A stretch of DNA of 64,000 bases, taken from assembly GCA_903632075.3 (NCBI GenBank), contig CAHIKZ030000027.1, positions 2,196,501 to 2,260,500 on the forward strand, read 5' to 3'. The position numbers were made by a program, and so were the translations under genes. This DNA comes from Acanthosepion pharaonis. Its lineage: Eukaryota > Mollusca > Cephalopoda > Sepiida > Sepiidae. Shown here piece after piece: positions 47,738 to 57,995 of this stretch. Position 1 is the stretch's first letter. Each line of letters opens with the position of its first letter. The notes under the pieces were generated by a model that did not search any database, was not told the origin of the DNA, and worked only from the letters and a program-made list of their open reading frames with translations.

Positions 47738-47783
<46 letters not shown>

Positions 47784-47807
47784 TTATTTATATTTATATA
47801 CAATTTT

Positions 47808-47840
<33 letters not shown>

Positions 47841-47843
47841 TCA
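47738..47843. repeat. (TA)n and (CA)n arrays
   Basis: TA runs at 47738-47779 and 47820-47840 separated by a TTTA/CACA stretch. Confidence 0.9.
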
Positions 47844-48029
47844 AGTCAACATGAAAAGACGATAGACATAAGACTAATCAAAACAGAATAACTGAAATTT
47901 TTAAGATTAGCGATGCGATCACGTCGGTGTCACGTGGCCGATGTTGTGAAAACGTATTCCTAAAATAGAGTATATTTTAAATGAAAAAGAATTTTATTTT
48001 AATCTCAAATTTATAAGTACACGTTTGTC

Positions 48030-48300
48030 CAGAATTATTCTTACCAGCCGGGTCTAGTATTCACCGTGCGTGAGATAGATATTATGCCTGCCTCATAAAT
48101 CCGTCTAAGATTTTTATTATGAATATATTTTAAAATCTTCACAGAATCAAAATCGAAATTATAATCAGATTTAGTTATGTGTATAAATAAAGCATTGTTT
48201 AAATTACCGAGGCGAATATCTCGTTTAAGTTCGAAAACACGAGATTTTACGGACCTACATGTTTCACCCACATTTTAAAACAGCGTACTTGCATATTCGG
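48030..48300 (-). pseudogene. Penelope-like element, GIY-YIG endonuclease domain
   Basis: The minus frame reads GETCRSVKSRVFELKRDIRL, GNLNNALFIHITKSDYNFDF and DSVKILKYIHNKNLRRIYEA, ending in VNTRPGW at about 48045. GET.RS...R..EHK.DI and the later NF.. and E..  positions match the GIY-YIG module of Penelope-type proteins; the starting GIY/YVG part is blurred by a frameshift near 48275. The RT part is absent. It is in the same orientation as the host gene and opposite to the 48900 element. Confidence 0.8.
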
Positions 48301-48343
48301 TTTTTTGTTTTCTTCATATTTTTCTTCATACTGTCAGGTCTAT

Positions 48344-48347
<4 letters not shown>

Positions 48348-48425
<78 letters not shown>
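48348..48425. repeat. (TA)n microsatellite, longest in the window
   Basis: About 38 TA units. Confidence 0.97.
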
Positions 48426-48427
<2 letters not shown>

Positions 48428-48674
48428 CTAGACATGATGAATTAATTATGATTATTCAAATCCCCCTTCATCTCTCTCTCTCTCTCTTGGAGTCTTGGAG
48501 ATAGAAGACGTGACTCATCAGGGCACAGTCCGTTGGTATTAGTAAATTCGGATGACGGAATTCCTGAAGAGCTGGTACTATATAGAGTCTGGTTTGTTAC
48601 CTCTCCGTTACCGGACACGTTGGTCAAGTGGGATAAAAATAGAATATAATACCATAAATAATAATGATATTAAT

Positions 48675-48870
48675 TAATAATTTAAAACTATAAATGTTGT
48701 AGGCAAGACAATCACATAAATGACCGTATACAAATATGTGAATACACGTATGCATACATGTTAGTACCCATATAAAACAGAATCAACACTTCAAGTGTAT
48801 TTTCCCCGAAATCAATGTTTTTAGCGAATTTTTAATCTGTTCTTGTGTCTACACTGGAAGATAAGTTCAA
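48675..48870 (+). repeat. Penelope-associated direct repeat, copy 2
   Basis: Matches 46985-47175 (see that entry) and runs into the Penelope-like coding remnant that starts near 48900. Confidence 0.75.
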
Positions 48871-48889
48871 AAACATTTCCTGCCCTTGA

Positions 48890-50580
48890 TTACATTTATT
48901 CACTCTATCCCTCACGGATAAAATAATTGACCTTATAAAAAGATTACGATGGAAAACATATTTTTATTTTAACCCCCAAGATATGCTAAATTGCCAAAAG
49001 GAAAAAAAAAATTAAAATCGCAAAATACTCCACCCAATAATAAAATTCTAGATCCCTTCGAAACTGATATATTTAACTTAATTAAAAAAATTACCTTTAG
49101 AAAGCATCTAACCAATTCCAATGTAAATTAAAAAAAGGTATTAAAAACATAAAAAATTCTAAGAAGGTGTAGATTAAAGCCGATAAATCTAGAAATATTT
49201 ATAAAATTGAGCTCTCGAACTATCAAAAATAACTCCTCAATAAAATCACCAGTACTTATAAAAAAGACAGGAACAATAGCACTATTTCTTTAATTAACAA
49301 TGATGCTGCTGATTTTTCTATAAATTTGATACTGCAGACAGAATGGGGAAAACTCATATAAAGAATGAATATTTACTTTCGAAAGACCACAAATCTAATT
49401 TCGACAATAACCTACAATTACGATTAATTAATTCTTCTAAAACAGAATTAGGCTTAATTTAAAATATATATATACTTAAAGGAATAATACAAACTATACA
49501 AGAAACCTATTATAATAATCTTTGGAAAGATTCTTCGGATACTATAAAATGGCTCCAGAATATTAAAAATAAAAATAAGGCATAATTTGACATTATAGAT
49601 TTCTACCCTCAGTTTCTAAAGATCTATTATAAAAAGGTTTAAATTTTGCTAAAAACTATATTAACATTATTGACGATGAATTTAAAGTTATCTTAGCTTC
49701 TAGATAATCTTTATTAATATATTACAATTCTAATTGGGTTAAAAATCTTAGTGATATCTTAGACGTTCCTATGGGTGCATATCACTACGCTCAAATTACT
49801 GATTTAGTAGGTATCTATATATTAGACACTCTTAGTAGGATTATTGATACTAAACAAGTAGGTCTTTACAGAGATGATGGACTTATTTTCACCCCAGATA
49901 GTAACAGTCCTCTCTCTTCTCGAATACAGGAAATAATTATAAAGGCTTTCCAATTCCTGGATTTTAAAATTGAAATCTCCTCTAACCTTAAAATAGTTAA
50001 TTTCTTAGATATCACTTTCAACCTTTATAACAGCACATTTAAGCTATTTCATAAAGAAAATCAAACTCCTATTTATATTAATGTCAAATCCAAACACCCT
50101 AACGTAATAATTAAACAAATCCTTAACATTGTAAACAAAAGAATTAATAAAAACATCTTCAATGATAATAAAATAACATATAACGAAGCCCTCAATAAAA
50201 GTAATTTCAAGCAAAAATTGGTTTACCAGGAAACTTTGAAAAACAATACAACTAATAAAACCGAAAACAGAAAAAAGACAATATGGTTATATTCACTTTT
50301 CTGTAAACTATCTAATATAAATATTAGCAGATATTTTCTAAATTTAATCGACAAACATTGTAACTCTCTACAAACATTTTCAATAAAAAAAAAACTCTAA
50401 AAATCAGTTATTCCTGCACTAACAACATATACAATATTATTAACTCACACAACAACCTATTATTAAAAACATTGTAATTGTAGAACCGGAAGTAACTGCC
50501 CATTTAGAGAAAATTGTAATTCGGAAAATGTAGTATACCAAGCTACCATTTTTCCAAATTAAAATATCAATGAAAAAAGT
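48890..50580 (+). pseudogene. Penelope-like element, reverse transcriptase with YRDD motif
   Basis: Ordered blocks: DKIIDLIKRLRWK (about 48920), LSKDHKSNFDNNLQLRLINS (about 49377-49440), DIIDFYPQF (first catalytic Asp, about 49589), NWVKNLSDILDVPMGAYHYA and DLVGIYIL (49735-49830), GLYRDDGLIF (YRDD catalytic pair, 49861-49890), FLDITFNLY and TPIYINVKSKHPNVIIKQI (50007-50120), a 209-codon open part (49771-50400), KISYSCTNNI, and a cysteine block NCRTGSNCPFRENC (about 50479-50520). It stops before the GIY-YIG domain. The first half has several stops; the second is nearly intact. The unusual YRDD (not YVDD) catalytic box is typical of a separate group of Penelope-like sequences I recall from cnidarians and molluscs. 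Confidence 0.8.
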
Positions 50581-50594
50581 AAACATAGAGATAT

Positions 50595-51240
50595 CCTCTG
50601 GGAGTTGGAAACAGACACTGAAGATGGCAGCGGTTGTTTTAGCAATATCAATATCCGTCCATTTTTGACACTCTATGGCTATGAGTTGTTCCTGTTGTTG
50701 CTTGATCCATTTAACTCTTTAGTTGTGCATTTTGCAGTTTTCCCACATCTTACACCAAAACTCCTCGACTTCCTGGATATTAGGTGGGTCATTTATCTCT
50801 ATTTTATTTTTTCCACGCACTCAGTATATTTTTTAGCATCTTCTTTGAAGATCTTGTTTTGCCAGAAGAATTTGTGTCTTTTTTCATAACGCCTGATTCT
50901 ATGCACACTTCGCTTGAATTTTTTTTGTTTCAGCTTCGCTTTAACTTTTGGTACATCAGTCTTATTCTTTACGTCAAGGCTTCGTTTCACTTGCCTACTT
51001 TTTTCTTTCATTTTAGAGTCCTTGTCTAATTCTCTTTTTTTATTTATTTCGGTTTCTATTTTTTCTTTCCAGACTGGCATTTTTCTTTTTCGTTTAAGCT
51101 GAGTTTTTTTTTTAACTTTTTACTGAGGCTGCGTATATAAGATGATTAAGTTCTGTGAGGTTCATTGGTCTTTCCATTTCGTCCCTTATTATTCTAATTG
51201 CTTGGTTAGCAAGATTGATGGTTTCCATCAGCTGACTATG
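50595..51240 (-). pseudogene. Non-LTR retrotransposon fragment (region before RT)
   Basis: Minus-strand open frame of 93 codons plus extensions: MNLTELNHLIYAAS, then MPVWKEKIETEINKKRELDK (51080-51020), basic KRSVHRIRRYEKRHKFFWQN and KYTECVEKIK (to 50799). Frameshifted EEFWCKMWEN and VKWIKQQQEQL follow. It resembles the segment just upstream of the RT in the non-LTR group whose C-terminal domain lies at 33440-33955. It is inserted between the Penelope-like frame and its terminal repeat. Confidence 0.6.
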
Positions 51241-51249
51241 CTTTCACTG

Positions 51250-51785
51250 TTATTATTATTAATTTGAAATTGTAATGATTATAATGAGATGATGAAATTT
51301 TTGCTGTCTGAAATGTCATGACTATTAGACATATTACTGTATCTATTTTAATTCTGATGACCCCACTCACCGTATATATTAATTTGTTCAGCAATTTAAG
51401 GAAAAATTAATTTCTAGATCAACCTATCGGCTCATTTTTAACTCTTCCTTCTTTGCTTTCTGTTTTCGTTCCCTCTCTATCTCTCTCCACCCCCTCTCTC
51501 TCTCTACAGCTCTCTCTGTACCTTTTCTCTTCCCTAAATTTTTTATTTAAAAAATGTTTATATTGAAGTTTTTCTTTTTCTTTCTTTCTCTTTTATTATA
51601 AAAATCCTTTTTCTTTCTTTTTCCTCTCCCTTTTTCTTTTGTCTGGACAAATTGATTTCACTTCTCAAAAAAAACCTTCGGTCTGAAAATATGAATATTT
51701 AAATAAAAATATTCATGAAATAGATTATAACTGAAATGGAATTTTAAGTATTGTCTTTACTTATTACATATATATTTAAGACATT
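51250..51785 (+). repeat. Penelope-associated terminal repeat, 3' copy
   Basis: Inverted relative to 46385-46915 and in direct orientation to 47160-47520. Contains a CT-rich tract (about 51470-51520) and hammerhead-like motif F. Its position downstream of the Penelope-like coding remnant makes it the 3' terminal region of that element. Confidence 0.75.
51677..51735 (+). ncRNA. Hammerhead ribozyme-like motif F
   Basis: Stem I TTCGGT (51677-51682) pairs with ACTGAA (51730-51735) with one G/T wobble. Core CTGAAAA (51683-51689) has the invariant G8 changed to A, which should inactivate it. Stem II ATGAATATTT with its complement, GAA at 51717-51719, stem III ATA-GAT-TAT, and A17 at 51729. Together with motifs A and B it defines the ancestral form. 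Confidence 0.5.
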
Positions 51786-51944
51786 TTTATGTTTAGACAG
51801 TCTTTTTTTTATAGATACAAATATTTAAGTAAATGCTCTGTTGATAATAAACAGTATTAAACAACATTTAACGGCCTGAATAAAAAAAAAGAATGCATAA
51901 ACATAAAAATGTCTTAAAAATAATTGTCGGACTTTGTTGATTTG

Positions 51945-51950
<6 letters not shown>

Positions 51951-52007
<57 letters not shown>
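51951..52007. repeat. (TA)n microsatellite
   Basis: About 28 TA units. Confidence 0.95.
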
Positions 52008-52010
<3 letters not shown>

Positions 52011-52189
52011 GACTCTTCTAAGACACGGAGAAAATTCTGTCAAAATTGTATAAAGTTTATTTCGGGAGAAATATGTTCAAAACTTTCAACTTACCTAAGT
52101 CGTCATGAAGAGACTAATGGTGATTATTCTGGGGTAGGCAATGTGTGTTTTTTATTTTATTTTATTTTTCCTTTTTAATCATTTCGCCC

Positions 52190-52900
52190 CAAGCAAGGCG
52201 GGAGTGCCACTAACAAGCAAGGGGTTACAGAGAGTAAAAGTAAGAGTAAAAAGAATTGCTTGATGAAAGGATATCTAGAAGGAGGGAGATCAAGGTCAAG
52301 GCATCAGAAGATTTCGATTGACATTACATTTGAATATTTGAAGATTATAGCTATCATGAAGCAAGTATGGGGAAGTGAGTTCTACTATCGGGAAGTGAAA
52401 GTTGTTGGAGTAGAAGAGGCGGTTACATTTAACTGTTTCGACAGTAAAAGGGTGAGATCGAGATGCTAACCTAGTAGGACGCTTAAATTCACGCAGTTGG
52501 GGCACCAGTGAAAATAGCTTGTCACAGCAGTTACCATGAAAATATTTGTAGAAAAGACAGAAAGAAGACAGAAAGAAGACACATTACGTCTGCGAGAAAA
52601 TGACTGGAGTCGAGATGCCAGGTCAGGAACTATAACACTGCATATTTGTCTTTGAGTTTTTTCGAGAACCTCGAAGTGAAGAGCGGTGGCAGCAGACTAT
52701 ATATGGCAAAAGTATTCAATACAAGACCAATGGTAGATTTGTAGATTTGAAGGATGAACTCAGACGAGAAAATCTTTCTGGCGCAACACAGAGAACCAAC
52801 TTTCCTTGCGGTAGATGTAGCTATTGATTTAATGTAGTTGCTCCGCCTCAGGTCAGTGGAAAACATGAGAAGTAGAAGGCGCAGTGAGACACTCTCGTGA
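52190..52900 (-). pseudogene. 3' third of a jockey/CR1-like LINE
   Basis: The minus strand reads FSTDLRRSNYIKSIATSTAR, KVGSLCCARKIFSSEFILQI, YKSTIGLVL (52866-52730), then PQLREFKRPTRLASRSHPFT and VETVKCNRLFYSNNF (52500-52440), and NLQIFKCNVNRNLL. It ends 'ttggggcgaaatgattaaaa' followed by an AAAAT-rich tail (52190-52150). The 5' part is missing, as expected for target-primed LINE insertion. Confidence 0.82.
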
Positions 52901-53228
52901 AGGTGTTTTATTTATATATTTATATGCATTTAAGGATGAGGGCTTTTAAATTATAATTGTTTCTATTTATAGATGGCTGTTTCGACACAAACTTTCAGTT
53001 GTCCTTAATAATATTTGCCTTAAAGAACATCTGCTAACTAAATATGCAGAATATATATGTATTTATATGTATATAAGTGTGTGAGTTTATATGTGTGCGT
53101 GTGAATGTACATGTTTTTTCTCTCTATGCATGAGCATTTCGTATGTGTCTAAATGATGTAAAAAATTATATATGCGTGTATGTTTATTTTAATATATAAT
53201 GACTATAATTAATTCGGAAAATTATCAT

Positions 53229-53248
53229 ATATATATATATATATTATT
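53229..53248. repeat. Short (TA)n next to the hammerhead hairpin
   Basis: About 8 TA units, 25 bases before the hairpin that carries motifs D- and D+. Confidence 0.85.
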
Positions 53249-53272
53249 TATTTATATTAAGACATATTAAAA

Positions 53273-53328
53273 ATCACTACAGAATTACAATAATGTTTCG
53301 ACACCATAAATATGTCTCTTCAGGCGAT
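53273..53328 (-). ncRNA. Hammerhead ribozyme, motif D- (core intact)
   Basis: Minus strand: stem I ATCGC (53328-53324), core CTGAAGA (53323-53317), stem II GACAT-loop-GTGTC closing directly on GAA (53299-53297), stem III ACA/TGT (53296-53294 and 53281-53279), A17 at 53278, stem I closing strand GTGAT (53277-53273) with one G/T wobble. All invariant core positions (C3 U4 G5 A6 G8 A9, G12 A13 A14, A15.1-U16.1, H17) are present. It lies in sense orientation within the 14.9-kb transporter intron. Confidence 0.8.
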
Positions 53329-53376
53329 GTTACACTACTGCCGAGTGAAAGATCTTTCACTAGCCAGTAGTTTAAC

Positions 53377-53432
53377 ATCGCCTGAAGAGACACATTTATG
53401 GTGTCGAAACATATTTGTAATTGTGTAGCGAT
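53377..53432 (+). ncRNA. Hammerhead ribozyme, motif D+ (core intact)
   Basis: Stem I ATCGC (53377-53381) pairs perfectly with GCGAT (53428-53432). Core CTGAAGA (53382-53388); stem II GACAC-ATTTATG-GTGTC (53389-53405); GAA (53406-53408); stem III ACA/TGT (53409-53411, 53424-53426), extendable by a wobble and an A-T pair; cleavage triplet GTA with A17 at 53427. It is the mirror of motif D-, separated by 48 bases that include a smaller hairpin. Every invariant nucleotide fits the type I hammerhead fold. Confidence 0.85.
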
Positions 53433-53554
53433 TTTTTACATGTTTTGTTATCCTAAAATAACTAATATTTAGTTCAACTATGTACTGTGCCCTCTTTTAA
53501 ATTAAATGTTATGTACAGTGGAATCATACTCCATTTGTACTCATTTTACCTGGA

Positions 53555-53593
53555 TATATACATATATACATACAGATATACATATATATATAC

Positions 53594-53647
<54 letters not shown>
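53555..53647. repeat. (TA)n with TACA interruptions
   Basis: ATACATATATAC-type lead-in followed by about 22 TA units. Confidence 0.9.
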
Positions 53648-53649
<2 letters not shown>

Positions 53650-53932
53650 TATTTATCAATTCACCCACAGGAATTGAATGTGGCACAAGGCCTTTTTAAT
53701 GTGGGTATGTCTGAGCCCGTAGGCCCAGCCAAAAATAAAACCCATCTAAACCCGTCCAAGGGCTAGTTCCGTCAACCTCCCCTGAACGAAACCCCACCCT
53801 TCGGCGGAGCTTCGTCAGGTTCCCCTCTGCAAGCAGAGAGTTCGACAGACACCTGACTCGGCAGCTCACAAAGCGCAGATACTACACTTTGATCCTAGCC
53901 ACCGGGCCGAGCGGGTATTCTTTTTTATAGAT

Positions 53933-53952
53933 ACATATATATATATATATAT

Positions 53953-54001
<49 letters not shown>

Positions 54002-54021
54002 CATACATACACACACATATA

Positions 54022-54097
<76 letters not shown>
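53933..54097. repeat. (TA)n / (CA)n compound microsatellite
   Basis: TA, CATA, CACA and a final TA run of about 38 units. Reading frames over it give only alternating I/Y peptides. Confidence 0.95.
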
Positions 54098-54103
<6 letters not shown>

Positions 54104-54678
54104 AGGCTCAAACACTAATATTCCATAGTTATAATTTGTTACATTGGAATCTTAATCACTATCCAATTCATCAGACCTACAAATATATATACATATCTAT
54201 GTGTATGTGTGTATGTGCGTGTTAACAACGTGTGTGTCTATGATTCCATGTGTCACTGTGATTGTGTGTATCTGTAATTCTATATATTTTAGAAGGGGAG
54301 AAGAAATGTTTCCCCTCTGGTTAAAAGCCCTTTTACAAAAACAGAGAAAAAAGAAAAGAAAGATTGATGTATGATCATTTGATCAGATTTTGGGAATTGA
54401 GTGAACCTGACAACCTTTCACTTATTCCCACTTATGTCCTTCTTCCTTTATAAAAATACATAGATATATTTAGGAGTGTTTCTTTTTAAGAGCATCTATG
54501 CGTATGCATTCGTCTGTGAATGTACGTTTGCTTATACGTACATGTATATATGTAACTTCAAAAGGTTGGGCAGTAATACCGCCATTTTACAAACTGACAT
54601 GATTTTCAGAATAAATTTAATTGATTGATTCTGTGTAACTTTTAGAACAAAAAGAAAATGATGAAGAGGTTTTCTTAC

Positions 54679-54905
54679 CATCTGAAGCGTACAAAAGAGG
54701 AAAAATTGTTGAAATTCCGGAAATCCCTCCAATAAGCATAAAGGCAATATACAATTTCTTTCTGCCAAAACGGTTCAAAAACATCATGCACGTGACGTGC
54801 GCCGGGATTTCTACGAGAGCACCAAAGAAGAAATTCAGAAAAATATCTCCACTTAGATTTTCGGTGTTGAGCAGCAATCCGTAGTACACAAAACTCACCA
54901 AATTC
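54679..54905 (-). CDS. SLC22-like transporter exon: TM7-9 with VEIPA motif
   Basis: Acceptor 'atatttgcag', donor GATG|GTAAGA. The first base G completes TGG (Trp) with the exon at 57364. It encodes NLVSFVYYGLLLNTENLSGD (TM7), IFLNFFFGALVEIPAHVTCM (TM8) and MFLNRFGRKKLYIAFMLIGG followed by ISGISTIFPLLYASD (TM9). SFVYYGL.LN, ALVEIPA and the N.FGRKK loop are diagnostic of SLC22; the last is the second copy of the MFS D.xGRR-type motif. No stop or frameshift. Confidence 0.96.
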
Positions 54906-56875
54906 CTGCAAATATATTTCAAGAAAAAATGAACAAAAAAACTCGTGATTTAAAGATACTTCATTTGATATCAAAGAATGTTTTAAATTTCCAGTAAGGA
55001 AGGAATATTTAATTGTGAAGATGAATTAACTAAGAAAACTTCTTACGTATGTTCTCCATAGTGAAAAATATTCTTCAAGTGACGAAATATGCCCATTTAA
55101 ATTAATATAGCAATTAGTAAATTACTCATCTTTATATAATCCTCATTTAGAGATATTTGTCGCCTAACTGGGCTCAAAGGCATTCTATATAAAAGTATGC
55201 TTCAGCATGTCACCAGGTCAAACAAGAGAAATAAGGCGACGATGTTTTTATACCAACTTTTAAAGGCATGCTTTTCTTAAAAGTCAGCATTCGATACATT
55301 GGTATTTAATTGGCCTCAAACTCTTAGTTTACTTACAAGACGACGGATACTGAAAAAATATACGATATATAATGAATATAATCACTATGTAAAGTGATTT
55401 ATATCCAACGACTTTATATTGTTTCCATTTGTAAATTTCAGAACAATAGAATTGTTCTGTCATTATCATATTGCATTATTAAAATATAAAAAAAATCAGG
55501 TTTTTTAGTCATCAGGAATTCAATAACTTTCATGTCTTTGCATAAAACATACAGAATTAATTTGAAAATTATAGGAAATTTGAATATAAATAGATAGGGG
55601 GTCGCTTAGAAACACAGGCTACTGTAAATGACCTTCTACAATCCGAAATATATTCCGAATTTAAATGACACAGTAAGGATCATTTAAGCTGTAAAAATCA
55701 ATCAATTGGTTACAAATAAATATTTTCTGAAAAAATACTCAAATTCTACACAGCAAAATGTGGATTTAGCGAGTAGACAGTGTTTTGATTTGGAACTCAG
55801 AATACCAAAATTATCTAAGTGAATGAGTTTACACCAAAACATCTGTAAGCCAGTGTTATTTACTAAGTATTTACTAAACATAACTTTGTCTGAAAGGCAA
55901 AATTTGAACAGTCATGAGAATTAAAGCAATTACATTAGTAAATAAATTAACAGGATTTTCAACAGTGATTTTCAAACGAGGAAAATATTTCGTCTTCAGT
56001 TGGAAGATTTATAAGACACAATCTTCCAGAATTTCATTTGGATTTGTGCCATCTAAACTAAATAAATACCTATAAAGCGAAAAAAAATCATTTCCTTTAC
56101 AATAAATTTTAATGAATATGTCTCCTCTTATTTCATTTCTTTATTTCCCCCCTATACAACATTCTGTTTAGCGAGCTAGTTTAGTAAATAATTACTAATA
56201 TGGAATGCGTTCTATCCTCACAAAGTGTTTTACATATTTGAGCTTATACCAGACTAAAGTAGTTTCAGTAAATGCATTAATATTTTCTAAAAAATAAATA
56301 TTACCAGATATATAAAAGATAATTTCCAGCAACATTAAACATTTTTCAAGAAATGATTAGGTGAAAATAGATACCATTTTGATTTTGTGGATTGGAGCAT
56401 TTCTATGAAAATATCGTATTTTGAAAAACACAAGTTTATTGGTTTTTAGACGTATCCTGTCAATTTGCGTATACTGTGGATTGGTGATATTATTACATAG
56501 TTTGCTAAGCAAATTTCGGCTTTTGTGAAAAACTATTATTTGTATTCAAATCCACGTCTTGTCATTATTTTCAAAACAGCGTTAACATCGATTCGTAAAT
56601 ATACTCCTCCTAATCATATTAGTTCGTAATTGACTACTTTACAAGTAAGTGTGACGCTGATTATGTCGGGAGAACTGCTCAGTGGATTGAACAGTTAATC
56701 AACATATCTTAACCATTACTCGGAAAGGAAATTGCTATAGGTTACATGAGTGACTCAGTTCATCTGGCACGGTAGTAGCTGAACAATTGTTATAAACGAT
56801 CAATGTACTCAGGCTGATGGCTATGACGTTTGCTCCGTAATGAGGAAGATTAATTCAAATTCCACATAAAGGTTT

Positions 56876-56918
<43 letters not shown>
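56876..56918. repeat. (TA)n microsatellite
   Basis: About 21 TA units inside the 2.5-kb intron (57363-54906). The rest of that intron (54906-56875) shows no recognised element. Confidence 0.9.
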
Positions 56919-56920
<2 letters not shown>

Positions 56921-57363
56921 CTGTTTAGAGTTGAGCTAGCCGTAAGTTCTATGACAAGAGTTTCTTTTATCGCACTTCTCCTTGTTGAAATCACTTTCGG
57001 CTTCATGCTTTTCAGGCAGCTTTAATCTGCAAAAATTTAAATGCAATGTCAATTTTTCAATTTATTTGTATTGCAGATTTAAAAAAAATTTCTATAGCGT
57101 TTTGATGAAAGAGAAATGGAAAGAGGTTAAACTTCTCTTTTCAGTTTTTCGATATAAAATTTACGATGACATTCATATTTTTGTTATTATTTATGTTCAA
57201 TTTTCAATATTTCAGTTTTTCTTACCATTATTAAATATTACAAGCAAGTGATATGTTAGAAAATGTTAGTTAAATATAATCTACTTAAAGTATAAAAAAG
57301 ACAAGTAATATTTCTGATAGTTAATATAATCAAATATACAAAAAGAAACGAGTTTATTCTTAC

Positions 57364-57579
57364 CAGTTGAACATCAGAATGAGTGTCCATTTTAGAAATT
57401 TGGGAATTGTGAATATTTTCCAGAGCCTGACAGTCCGATCTTTGACCACCGAGACTTCTATTTCTTCTGACTTGCAATTGAAATTGCACTTGTTAACTTT
57501 GGCCATTTTATTCAAAACAATTTCTGCTTCCTTTTTCTTTTTCACGGTTAGTAACCAACGCGGTGATTCTGGCAAAACC
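57364..57579 (-). CDS. SLC22-like transporter exon: PESPRWL loop to TM7
   Basis: Acceptor 'ttgttttcag', donor ACTG|GTAAGA. It encodes VLPESPRWLLTVKKKKEAEI, VLNKMAKVNKCNFNCKSEEI and a stretch ending IPKFLKWTLILMFNW. PESPRWLL is the hallmark of the cytoplasmic loop after TM6 in SLC22 and sugar-porter proteins; the lysine- and glutamate-rich stretch after it is the large central loop, and the last residues begin TM7. The exon begins one base into a codon, so a further upstream exon is required. No candidate for it was found up to 64000. Which SLC22 subgroup (cation, carnitine or anion) cannot be decided from this half. Confidence 0.95.
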
Positions 57580-57724
57580 CTGAAAACAATAAAATGACAA
57601 ATGATAACCACAATAAGATTAAAAACAATAACAGAAGAAATGTAATTATAATGGAAGATGATAATAAATTATAGCAAAAACTGGTAAAGAACTAAAAAAC
57701 AGTAAATATCATCGTGGACTAGAA

Positions 57725-57800
57725 ATTGATTTGTTTATTTGTTTTTACGGTGTATCAACAATTAAAGGGTTATTTAAAGCCGAAACATTTTAGTTTGTAA
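57725..57800 (+). repeat. Short dispersed repeat, third copy
   Basis: Same family as 40308-40500: 'ttttacggtgtatcaaca' then 'gggttatttaaagccgaaac'. Confidence 0.55.
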
Positions 57801-57924
57801 TATTTTTCCGATTAACATTGTTCTTTTTCAGAATAATAATGATTTTTTATGGTACAACTCTTACTATTTAATCCCTATGAGAGGTGATGTGTTCACACCT
57901 TTTCCAAAGCTATTTTTGCGTAAA

Positions 57925-57995
57925 TAGAGTTAATGGACCCGTCTGGAATTCGAACTCCGCTCTCTCAATTTCTTGTCGAGAACGAAACGAAATTT
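57925..57995 (-). mobile_element. Possible tRNA-like SINE piece
   Basis: The minus strand has 'gagagagcggagttcgaatt' followed by 'ccagacgggtcc'. GAGTTCGAATTCCAG is the same B-box-like phrase as in the SINEs at 9045 and 18588. No A box or 5S part was identified. Confidence 0.4.

Larger units (their letters stand above)
39770..54678 (-). other. 14.9-kb intron of the SLC22-like gene
   Basis: The donor G|GTAAGA at 54678 and acceptor CAG before 39769 give an in-frame Asp codon. No missing coding segment is needed: the protein runs from TM9 (FPLLYASD) straight to the start of TM10 (DLQWTTTAL). The intron holds a LINE, a satellite, Penelope-like copies, several (TA)n arrays and hammerhead-like motifs. 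Confidence 0.85.

Noticed and set aside
53866..54115. Open frames of alternating I/Y in several (TA)n and (CA)n arrays
   Set aside because: Dinucleotide repeats lack stops in these frames; they are not genes.
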